DNA from: Chlorobiaceae bacterium
GTDB taxonomy: Bacteria > Bacteroidota > Chlorobiia > Chlorobiales > Chlorobiaceae
Assembly (NCBI GenBank): GCA_012972835.1
Contig: JABDHK010000020.1
Location: forward strand, 1-59,337
Reading direction: 5' to 3'
DNA length: 59,337 nt
This document shows, one piece after another, positions 49,588 to 56,323 of the stretch. A program made the position numbers and the translations under genes. Below the pieces are notes generated by a model. The model searched no databases. It was not told where the DNA came from and saw only the letters and a list, made by a program, of their open reading frames with translations. Each line of letters opens with the position of its first letter. Positions within the stretch are counted from its first letter, which is position 1.

Positions 49588-51179
49588 CAGTTTCGTAATA
49601 AAATAATACACGGCAAGGTTGCCAGCCGGGATATACCCGTCGAGCTTTCCCACCTCACCTCTTCCTGCTCTCCTTCATCCACCGCCGTCTTGGGCCAATC
49701 CCCGGCAAGCTGCAGATAGGCAACCAGCTCAGCAAGGCCGTTACGCAGTGGATGATGCAAAATAACCTCCCCGATGGTGATCTGGCTGCGCATCTGCAGC
49801 TCTTGGCGGATATTTCGCAACAGCTCTGCCCGGTCAACCACCACTTGGGCATAAAGAACCGCGGTATCGATCTCCGCATCACCTTCATCCAGAGCAATGC
49901 CAGCAATCAATGGCTTGAATGGAGGCCGATAGAGCGTTCTTTCAAGAGGCAGTTCAATGACCGCAGTGGAGCTGTCGAGATGCATAAAGCCGCCTGAAGG
50001 GAGATCGTCGCGCAAATCAAGAGCATGGGTTTCAACCTCGTGCAGAATATCCATGATGCGTCGATTCTCAAGCCACGCCTTGTCATCAAGAAACCTGCGC
50101 AACTGTTCTGAAAGTCGGGCCACCGTGCGCTGGGTGTGTTCTCCCGCCTCAAGCCAGTCGTAGTGAACGCGCCGCAGACGGGTATCGGGGCGCATCGAGA
50201 CGATCGGCGGCAAAGCCAGCACCTCTTCAAGGAGCAGGCTCAACTCCTCCTGGCGTGACTGCGACATGAGAAAATCCCAGAATGCTCGGAAACTCTTTCC
50301 CTGATCCGAATCGGCAATGGCATCACGTTCGCCCATGATCTCTTCAAGCAGCGCACCCTTGGCTCCCTCCCAGAGGGCAATGCGCTCTCGCACGCGGCGA
50401 TCGAGCTTGCGGAAGTTATGCTCCACCTCACGAAAATCGGTCAACAGTTCACGCGCCAGTTGCAGAAACTGCTGGAAACGATCCTTCAGAGCGGTATCAT
50501 CAAGCAGCGATATCTCTCCGGCTTGGATGCGGGCAATTTCGGCATCAATATCGTCACGGCGCTTTTGCAGCTCCGCAATCCGCACTTCAGGATCAGCCTG
50601 GCTACCCATGCTCATCTGACGCAACAGTTCAAACAGGGTAAGAAGTCGCGACTCTGTCCCCACAAAAGCACGTTCAGTCAAGCTCTCCAGCCAGGCCAGC
50701 GCCTTTTCAGTTGCTGCAGTCAGATCAAAGTGAGGCTCATCCGTCCCGTCAGGATAGAATTTGCGCAGCCATCCCTTCTCGTTATCAGCCCAGTCATTCA
50801 GATAGCTTTGCGCCGTCCCCGGAAACTGGTCAGCACCCTGTTGCTGGCGCAGGGCAAACAGTTCATCTTCCAGCGCCTCAACCAGATCAGCCTGCGAAAG
50901 GATCCGCACATTGGGAACAATAAAGACCCGATGCAGAAAACCTGCCACCAGCGGCGCATGCTGGGCGCACAACAATCGCCAGGCAGGGTGGTTCTGACGG
51001 AGCAGGTTCAGGGTCGTGTAGTCGAGGGCCAAAAGTGCACTATTGATTTCTGGTGGAAAAAGTGCCGCCGGATGCGGGCTGGATTTTGGGGTGAATTTAA
51101 AGCTTTTTCTCCGGTTTTTTTCTTCGCGGGGAAGAAAGAACATTAGATATCTTCTTTCCCGAAAAGAAAGGTCACGCAA
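49587..51179 (-). CDS. jetA: Wadjet protein JetA (DUF3375, kleisin-like subunit)
   Basis: A 530-residue DUF3375 protein that bridges the JetC heads like MukF. Typical parts are RQNHPAWRLLCAQHAPLVAG near the N-terminus, the central helices (AELQKRRDDIDAEIARIQAG), and DTAVLYAQVVVDRAEL near the C-terminus. The start is uncertain. The first 40 residues from 51179 (RDLSFRERRYLMFFLPREEK) are basic and not typical, and family similarity begins around ALLALDYTTLNLL. jetA is first in the operon, so it is closest to the promoter. Confidence 0.9.
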   Translation of the reverse strand: MRDLSFRERRYLMFFLPREEKNRRKSFKFTPKSSPHPAALFPPEINSALLALDYTTLNLLRQNHPAWRLLCAQHAPLVAGFLHRVFIVPNVRILSQADLVEALEDELFALRQQQGADQFPGTAQSYLNDWADNEKGWLRKFYPDGTDEPHFDLTAATEKALAWLESLTERAFVGTESRLLTLFELLRQMSMGSQADPEVRIAELQKRRDDIDAEIARIQAGEISLLDDTALKDRFQQFLQLARELLTDFREVEHNFRKLDRRVRERIALWEGAKGALLEEIMGERDAIADSDQGKSFRAFWDFLMSQSRQEELSLLLEEVLALPPIVSMRPDTRLRRVHYDWLEAGEHTQRTVARLSEQLRRFLDDKAWLENRRIMDILHEVETHALDLRDDLPSGGFMHLDSSTAVIELPLERTLYRPPFKPLIAGIALDEGDAEIDTAVLYAQVVVDRAELLRNIRQELQMRSQITIGEVILHHPLRNGLAELVAYLQLAGDWPKTAVDEGEQEEVRWESSTGISRLATLPCIILLRN

Positions 51180-51216
51180 TTTTGCGGATTAAGAGAATTG
51201 CCATGATCAGCAAGGG

Positions 51217-51405
51217 TTATTGACCCTTCCCAAACAACTCTGCTTGACGTTCGAAAGCTCGTCGCAAATCGGCATCTGGCTCTGGCGAATTCATCAATGC
51301 TTCGGCAAAAACTGCTCAACCGATTTTGAATTGTTCATAGCCTTCAAAGGTCTTGGCAAATTCAAGATCGGTTTTTTTTTCATCACTATCTTCCCGACTA
51401 TACAT
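51217..51405 (-). pseudogene. Small broken ORF directly before jetA
   Basis: From ATG 51405 the frame reads DLEFAKTFEGYEQFKIG, then TGA at codon 30. It goes on as AVFAEALMNSPEPDADLRRA, FERQAELFGKGQ and a TAA at 51217. The composition before and after the stop is that of one acidic, helical 62-residue protein. I do not recognise the family. It ends 38 bp before the jetA start on the same strand, so it may have been a promoter-proximal gene of the Wadjet operon or the end of something else. Confidence 0.45.
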
Positions 51406-51479
51406 GTACGGGCCGCTTAAGAAAAAGTATTTTTTGATGAAACCGATAAGCAAAGGAACGCAATGAATTAAGGGTTGTA

Positions 51480-51493
51480 TTTGCATATGCAAA
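51480..51493. promoter_or_regulatory. 14-bp perfect palindrome before brnTA-2
   Basis: TTTGCATATGCAAA is a perfect 14-bp palindrome 30 bp before the start of the second brnT. It is followed by AT-rich sequence (ATGATATACATATTTTG) suited for a promoter. A site of this kind would be expected for self-repression by the RHH antitoxin. Confidence 0.5.
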
Positions 51494-51523
51494 ATGATAT
51501 ACATATTTTGTGGAGAAAGAGGG

Positions 51524-51621
51524 ATGAAATTTGATGGATTCGACTGGGACAGCGGTAATCGTTTAGTGCGCGGTATATGCACAAAAAGGAAATAAAAGCT
51601 CATGAAAAAGAAATTCCCTGA
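51524..51621 (+). pseudogene. BrnT-type toxin with internal deletion
   Basis: The gene starts with a good GAGAAAGAGGG ribosome site and reads MKFDGFDWDSGN, the BrnT N-terminus. Directly after, in another frame, comes SARYMHKKEIKAHEKEIP and a TGA overlapping brnA. That is the very C-terminus of BrnT. About 55 codons with the catalytic core are missing. The toxin cannot be functional; the antitoxin behind it is intact. Confidence 0.85.
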
Positions 51622-51895
51622 TTTCAAGACTGACGCCGATGTCGAAGTTTTTGTGGAGACTGCTGACCTGAGCGAGTATGATTTTTCAGATATGCTTCCC
51701 ATACGCTTTGAGTTGAAACGCAAGGATAAGTCAATTAGTCTCCGTCTGCCTGAAGAGTTGTTAGACGCTGTGCGCATTCATGCAAAACGTGTTGGCATTC
51801 CGTATCAACGCTTTATGCGGTTAGCAATTGAACGAGCAGTGAAGCCAAGTAAACACCCGCAGCACACGGACGGCAGCACAACAAGGGATCAATAG
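51602..51895 (+). CDS. BrnA-type (CopG-like) antitoxin
   Basis: A 97-residue RHH antitoxin: acidic N-terminus DAVEDVFV-like (KTDADVEVFVETADLSEYDF), then the DNA-binding part KSISLRLPEELLDAVRIHAK and RVGIPYQRFMRLAIERAV. The start ATG at 51602 overlaps the end of the toxin remnant by 20 bp. With the deleted toxin upstream it should act only as a repressor or as protection against related toxins. Confidence 0.87.
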   Translation: MKKKFPDFKTDADVEVFVETADLSEYDFSDMLPIRFELKRKDKSISLRLPEELLDAVRIHAKRVGIPYQRFMRLAIERAVKPSKHPQHTDGSTTRDQ

Positions 51896-52388
51896 CTCTT
51901 CTCTTCAAGATCAAGAAACTCAAGCACAAAAGGGTTTTTGATCACATCTGCCGGTTTTTCAACTACAAGCCTCTTTTGCGAGAGCTGCCTGATTTCCTCC
52001 TTGTCCCGGCTGAGTGCCAGCCGTTCATAGAGCGAGGCCGATATCTGACGATCCAGTTCCCTTACATCCCAACTGTTTTCTCCTGCTTCAATTTCGTAGA
52101 AGCGGCGTTCATCAGCGTTCGATATGGTCAGCAGAGTAACGTAGTGCGACCATCCCAGAGAGAAGCTGCCAGCCAATGTTGCGGAGAGTTCTTGCAGCAT
52201 CTTCGGAGCTCGGCAATGGCATGAAAAGATGTAACAGACAGTGTCTGTTGAATCTCAGGTAGAGCAATTAGAGTATCTGTAGATTGGGCAGGCACCGCCT
52301 GACCAATCTTTTTGTAGATGGGTTTTAAATCTCTATGGGTCATATTCCCCGCCTCTTGAGGCGTAAAGTAGAATAGAGTTGTCTTCAA
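51889..52388 (-). pseudogene. YhcG/DUF1016-type nuclease, N-terminal remnant
   Basis: The minus strand reads LPEIQQTLSVTSFHAIAEL in one frame. From 52200 in another frame it reads LQELSATLAGSFSLGWSHYV, RFYEIEAGENSWDVRELDRQ, ISASLYERLALSRDKEEIRQ and KNPFVLEFLDLEEKSY. This is the N-terminal domain of the YhcG (DUF1016) family. The C-terminal PDDEXK nuclease domain, about 180 residues, is absent, since the frame ends against brnA-2. A frameshift and the truncation make it a relic. Confidence 0.8.
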
Positions 52389-52391
52389 AAT

Positions 52392-52413
52392 ACCCCGCTG
52401 CTTGCGGCGGGGT
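52392..52413. terminator. GC-rich hairpin with T-rich flank
   Basis: ACCCCGC (52392-52398) and GCGGGGT (52407-52413) form a perfect 7-bp stem, with TCTTTATTTT following on the plus strand and ATTTTGAAG on the minus strand. It could end transcription in both directions, or it may be a dispersed hairpin repeat associated with mobile DNA. It sits in the spacer between the YhcG remnant and the next TA pair. Confidence 0.55.
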
Positions 52414-52777
52414 TCTTTATTTTGGATAATAAAAAACCCCCGGGATCGTCACCGAATCAAGGTCGGGAGAGGATTTCTCCGGGGACTGCAAAAAAATATA
52501 GCGGTTAAGGATAGCATATACAAGCAAATTTTGCAGATCGGCTTCGCCGCGCAATTTCGCATGAACGACTCTATCGTCAACACAGTTCCAGCAACGACAA
52601 TGCAGAGTTGTGTTTGTTGTACGAAAGGGAAACCCGATAGACGATGAGTTCTTCATTGGAGCAACCGAACCGCCGAGGCACCCCAACTGCAGGTGTGTGC
52701 TGGCGCTCATTGTGGATGAAGCTGCGGATTAATGAAGTAGGGGGTGCTGGCGTAATCTCCTAAAGACAAACCTCTTG
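52414..52777. other. Spacer between YhcG remnant and TA pair
   Basis: A 364-bp stretch without a gene I can support. The minus strand has a 97-codon open frame (52417-52710) containing GEADLQNLLVYAILNRYIFL, which does not resemble a family I know and may be the worn end of a larger gene. Confidence 0.4.
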
Positions 52778-53101
52778 TCATGCAATGGCTTTAATACCCT
52801 TGCGCTCCACAAGGGAAAGAAGTTTTAGTGTTGTACCTGCGGGTTTCTTTTTCCCTCGTTCCCATTGGCTAACCGATTCCTTTGATACGTTCAGATAGCG
52901 AGCGAAAACCATTTGACTCACTTCTTCTCGTTCTCTTAACGCTATTATTTCAGAAGCACTGAAGTTATGGATAGGTGTTAGACATGCTTCATCAAACTCG
53001 CGCATTGTCTTTTTGTCGATAACCCCAGCTTCGTACATGCCCGCCATGGTCTCATGGATTGCTGAAAACGCGTCACTTTTGTATGTTTTTATCTTATTCA
53101 T
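52778..53101 (-). CDS. HTH antitoxin of a RelE-type TA pair
   Basis: A 107-residue protein with a Cro/C1-type HTH: IIALREREEVSQMVFARYLN, then VSKESVSQWERGKKKPAGTT. The N-terminus is a toxin-binding helix (KTMREFDEACLTPIHNFSAS). This is the NadS/HigA-like class. It overlaps the end of the toxin gene by 8 bp, with the toxin first. Confidence 0.9.
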   Translation of the reverse strand: MNKIKTYKSDAFSAIHETMAGMYEAGVIDKKTMREFDEACLTPIHNFSASEIIALREREEVSQMVFARYLNVSKESVSQWERGKKKPAGTTLKLLSLVERKGIKAIA

Positions 53102-53468
53102 GGCTTGTTACGGGCTTAAATTCACCTTTTTTAATAAGTTTTTCGAGTTGATCAGCTGACAGGTCAAAGATTGTTTTCGCCATCTTTTTAAACCATCGAA
53201 CCTCATCTGTTTTTATGTTGTCCTTGTATTTTTTAGGAAACCCGAAAACGAAGAATGCTTTATCTTCACACCGATATAAGATGATCGTACGATACCCGCC
53301 AGACTTCCCCTCATTGGAGCGTGCAATCCTTTGTTTGATTACGCCACCCCCATAATCTGCATCGATTAGACCGTTCTCTGCATTATTTACTGCATCACAC
53401 AGGGCTTTATCAGGGATTCCCTCGTCCTTAGCAAACTTGGCAAACCATTTATTTGTAAAAATCCTCAC
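53094..53468 (-). CDS. RelE-family toxin (HigB-like)
   Basis: A 124-residue protein of the RelE-like toxin family (PF06296 type): NKWFAKFAKDEGIPDKALCD, GGGVIKQRIARSNEGKSGGY, RTIILYRCEDKAFFVFGFPK. Such toxins cleave mRNA at the ribosome. The frame is complete and is followed by an intact HTH antitoxin, so this is one of the two whole TA pairs in the window. An operator-like dyad lies 46 bp upstream. Confidence 0.9.
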   Translation of the reverse strand: MRIFTNKWFAKFAKDEGIPDKALCDAVNNAENGLIDADYGGGVIKQRIARSNEGKSGGYRTIILYRCEDKAFFVFGFPKKYKDNIKTDEVRWFKKMAKTIFDLSADQLEKLIKKGEFKPVTSHE

Positions 53469-53514
53469 TCATGACCTTTATGTGTTATGGTTGTTTCCCT
53501 TTGTTTGAATGATA

Positions 53515-53529
53515 TAGAACTTAGTTCTA
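53515..53529. promoter_or_regulatory. Operator-like dyad upstream of the RelE/HTH pair
   Basis: TAGAAC and GTTCTA form a perfect dyad with a 3-bp spacer (TTA) 46 bp before the toxin start. HTH antitoxins of this class repress their promoter through such short dyads. It also lies in the spacer following the ISP methyltransferase stop. Confidence 0.55.
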
Positions 53530-53604
53530 CAATGATAAACTTATTTTTAGCGGTTTGCAACAGGTCAAAAGACATTCTGTTGTTCAGCGGATAAAAGTAT
53601 ACCG

Positions 53605-56058
53605 CTATTCAAATACCAATTTTGGTAGTGACTCAACAATCCCCACAGTCTTCACGCTCACATTGATCACACTCAGAAGCAGATCAAGAATATAACGAGG
53701 ATTACCAACTTCTTTTGCCCAGTTGTTAGGATCATTGGTTATCCCGCTCTCTTTGTGGGTGGAAACCTGATAGCGCTCCATAACCCACTCTATGGCGCTT
53801 TTGCCGTTCACTATGTACTCGTAAGCTTTATCAGGGATATCTGATATGGTGATGTAACCGTTATAAAGAATGGTATCCTTTTGCCCTTTTTTCGGGAAGC
53901 GCATCTTTTCAACTTTGAAGAGGCCTTTCTCAGCACCAGTAACGGTTACCTCTTTATAAGGTAGCACTGTTTCATAGTTGATATGCAGCTCGGCCAGCTC
54001 TCTTCCACCTTTGCTGAACGACCAGAATTCCCGGGGTTCATCGACAAGCGGGATGCGTGGGAGCATCTTTTTCAGGTCGTTGGCAAAACGGGTGCGGTAT
54101 TCAGGGCTGTGAAGAATACCGTAGACGTAGTAAAAAATATCTTCCTTGGTGACACGATTGCCATACAGCTTCAGTGCTCTTTCGAGAATAAAATCTGAAA
54201 CCCCGTCGCGACGTATATATTCGTTTTCTGCGGCGGCATCAAATAAAGTTAAACTTGATTTCTTGCGCTCTTCGTAGTAGTAGAGGGGGAAGCATTGACC
54301 ATTAAATTGAAGCTGTAAATCAGGTAGACAATCTGTGATAAGTGAAGAGAAATCCTTGCTTGCTCCTACCCCTGAAACACAGATGATAAGGTTTTTGGCC
54401 ACCGGAGAAGAGAATAATTTTGGGAGTTGATAGGTCATGTCGTTTAACTCTTTCGAGAAATATACGTTCTGTTTGAAAAATGGCCGGTACATTCCTTTCA
54501 AAACACAATCTTTGCTGAAAGTGATTTCTTTATTTCGTCCCAAATCATTTTTTAACCCGCGATTCCAGGTAATTCTAGTTGAATCAAATTCGACAAACTC
54601 TTCGACTTCCAATGACGGCTGTGTCCTCCGTTTGTCAAAAAAAGCTATTCGCTGTTGATTATAAAAGTCGATTATGATTTGAATGTTATTGACCAGTTCC
54701 CTATCCGATGAATTGTAGCACCAAGCATCACGAGCTGAAGCAAGACCTCTGCTGTAAAACTGATTAAAAACAGTTGCGTTTTTCTTGTCATCCTTATCAC
54801 CAATCGCAATAAACGTCTCAAACAAATCATTCCTCTGATTCAGCCAATCCCCATGTTCGTTAGGTTGTAATATCTGCCAGGGCATTGCTGGATTGCTAAC
54901 AGAATGGTATTTGCTGATGATGCCAAGCTTCTCCTCCCGATTCAGGTAATCCCCGATGTCGACATAATGGATGGTGGCTTTACCTGCCGCTTTTTCAAGG
55001 TTTTTCACCAGCAGGGTAATGGCAATGGGAGTTCGTGAACCGGAACCAAATATTTTGCCACCCTCTTTTCGGGAAAGTTCACCACTGGTACGCTGATTAC
55101 CTCTCAAGTTGAAGACGAATATGCTTGAAAACTCCTTTTCCAGGCATTGCCTCAATCCGTCAGTGCTGTTGCCATCAATCCATGCACCATTCGAAACAAA
55201 CGCAATGATCCCGCCATGCTCCGGATCCAGCCGGTCGGTTGACCAGCGGAATGCCTTGATGTAGGAGTCGTAAAGAGAGTTTTTGTTGGTGGCATCGGTT
55301 GCCGCAGCGTAGGTAGCAGCTATCCGACCATCAAGTTTCCGGTAACTCTGGTTTTGAGCATTGTCATTGGCCGATTTCTGGCCGACGGAATAGGGCGGGT
55401 TGCCAATGATGACCCGAAGTGGTGTCTTCTTCTGCGCTGATACGCGTTCCGAGTTTTGCGGAAACATATCTGAAAAGAGCACGGCGCTTGCATCGTTTTC
55501 CCCAAGCTGAAAGGTGTCGGTCAGGCATATCCCCTCAAAGGCTTTGTAGGTTGTGGTGTCGCCCATCATATCGTGAAAGGCATTCTCGATATTGACCGCG
55601 GCGATGTAGTAGGCAAGCAGTACAATTTCGTTGGCATGAATCTCTTTCTGGTATTTGCGTTCAAGGTCTTTATGGTCAATCAAACCGCTCTGCAGGAGTC
55701 GGGTAATGAAGGTGCCAGTGCCTGTAAAGGGGTCGAGGATGTGGATGTTCTCGTCAGAAAGGGTACGGTCAAACTCCTGTTTGAGAACATCATTAACAGA
55801 GTGGATGATGAAATCAACCAGCTCAACCGGTGTATAGACAATGCCAAGCTTTTCCACCATCTTTGGGAAAGCCGTTTTAAAGAACTTGTCATACAGCTCA
55901 ATAATGATGCGTTGTTTGCCGGCAGCGTTGTCGATATCAGCCGCCCGCATTCTGACCGATTCATAGAACTTGTTCAGGGTGTCGGTATCCTCCTGGATGG
56001 TTTGCGCCTCCAGCAGGTCGAGCATCCTCTGCATGGAGACCGATATGGGGTTGTTCAA
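53605..56058 (-). CDS. Type ISP restriction-modification protein, methyltransferase half only
   Basis: The 817 residues start in what is the middle of complete type ISP enzymes (LlaGI/LlaBIII-like, about 1,600 residues). The coupler helices come first (EDTDTLNKFYESVRMRAADI), then the N6-adenine methyltransferase with motif I DPFTGTGTF (109-117) and motif IV NPPY (220-223). The target recognition part follows. The N-terminal Mrr-like nuclease and SF2 helicase are absent, and no trace is seen upstream of 56058. The start is a TTG with AAGGGG close to it, or ATG at 56034. Without stops over 817 codons it may still work as a solitary methyltransferase. Confidence 0.87.
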   Translation of the reverse strand: MNNPISVSMQRMLDLLEAQTIQEDTDTLNKFYESVRMRAADIDNAAGKQRIIIELYDKFFKTAFPKMVEKLGIVYTPVELVDFIIHSVNDVLKQEFDRTLSDENIHILDPFTGTGTFITRLLQSGLIDHKDLERKYQKEIHANEIVLLAYYIAAVNIENAFHDMMGDTTTYKAFEGICLTDTFQLGENDASAVLFSDMFPQNSERVSAQKKTPLRVIIGNPPYSVGQKSANDNAQNQSYRKLDGRIAATYAAATDATNKNSLYDSYIKAFRWSTDRLDPEHGGIIAFVSNGAWIDGNSTDGLRQCLEKEFSSIFVFNLRGNQRTSGELSRKEGGKIFGSGSRTPIAITLLVKNLEKAAGKATIHYVDIGDYLNREEKLGIISKYHSVSNPAMPWQILQPNEHGDWLNQRNDLFETFIAIGDKDDKKNATVFNQFYSRGLASARDAWCYNSSDRELVNNIQIIIDFYNQQRIAFFDKRRTQPSLEVEEFVEFDSTRITWNRGLKNDLGRNKEITFSKDCVLKGMYRPFFKQNVYFSKELNDMTYQLPKLFSSPVAKNLIICVSGVGASKDFSSLITDCLPDLQLQFNGQCFPLYYYEERKKSSLTLFDAAAENEYIRRDGVSDFILERALKLYGNRVTKEDIFYYVYGILHSPEYRTRFANDLKKMLPRIPLVDEPREFWSFSKGGRELAELHINYETVLPYKEVTVTGAEKGLFKVEKMRFPKKGQKDTILYNGYITISDIPDKAYEYIVNGKSAIEWVMERYQVSTHKESGITNDPNNWAKEVGNPRYILDLLLSVINVSVKTVGIVESLPKLVFE

Positions 56059-56170
56059 ACCCCTTATTTTACTGACTTCTCCGGTAAACGTGTTACAAAT
56101 ACGTTACAAAAAAACGGCAAACACCCGACCTCATTCATAAAAAAAGCCTGAAACATGCCCCGCACTGCCG

Positions 56171-56206
56171 TCTGCCTGAAGGCTCAATTTTGAGCTGTCA
56201 GGCAGA
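56171..56206. repeat. 36-nt near-perfect palindrome
   Basis: TCTGCCTGA (56171-56179) pairs with TCAGGCAGA (56198-56206), and inside GCTCAA pairs with TTGAGC around a TT loop. Only a 2x2 mismatch (AG/TG) interrupts the stem. It lies in the 265-bp divergent region between the ISP methyltransferase and the 744-residue ORF. It may be an operator, a transposon or recombination end, or a leader-RNA hairpin. Confidence 0.75.
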
Positions 56207-56230
56207 ATTCGCACCACGCAGCTCTTTTTT
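56192..56230 (+). terminator. Possible conditional terminator overlapping the palindrome
   Basis: GAGCTG (56192-56197) can pair with CAGCTC (56219-56224), directly followed by T6 (56225-56230). The first arm lies within the right half of the 36-nt palindrome, so the two structures exclude each other. The stem is only 6 bp with a 21-nt loop. A further dyad, AGCTC-T6 with A6-G-GAGCT (56220-56247), overlaps the same T-run. Function is inferred from structure only. Confidence 0.35.
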
Positions 56231-56323
56231 AATACAAAAAAGGAGCTTGTTTTACAGTATTTTAACCTATCAGGAAACCAGCCAAACCATAACGCACAGT
56301 CTGAACCACTTCTCAGATCAACG

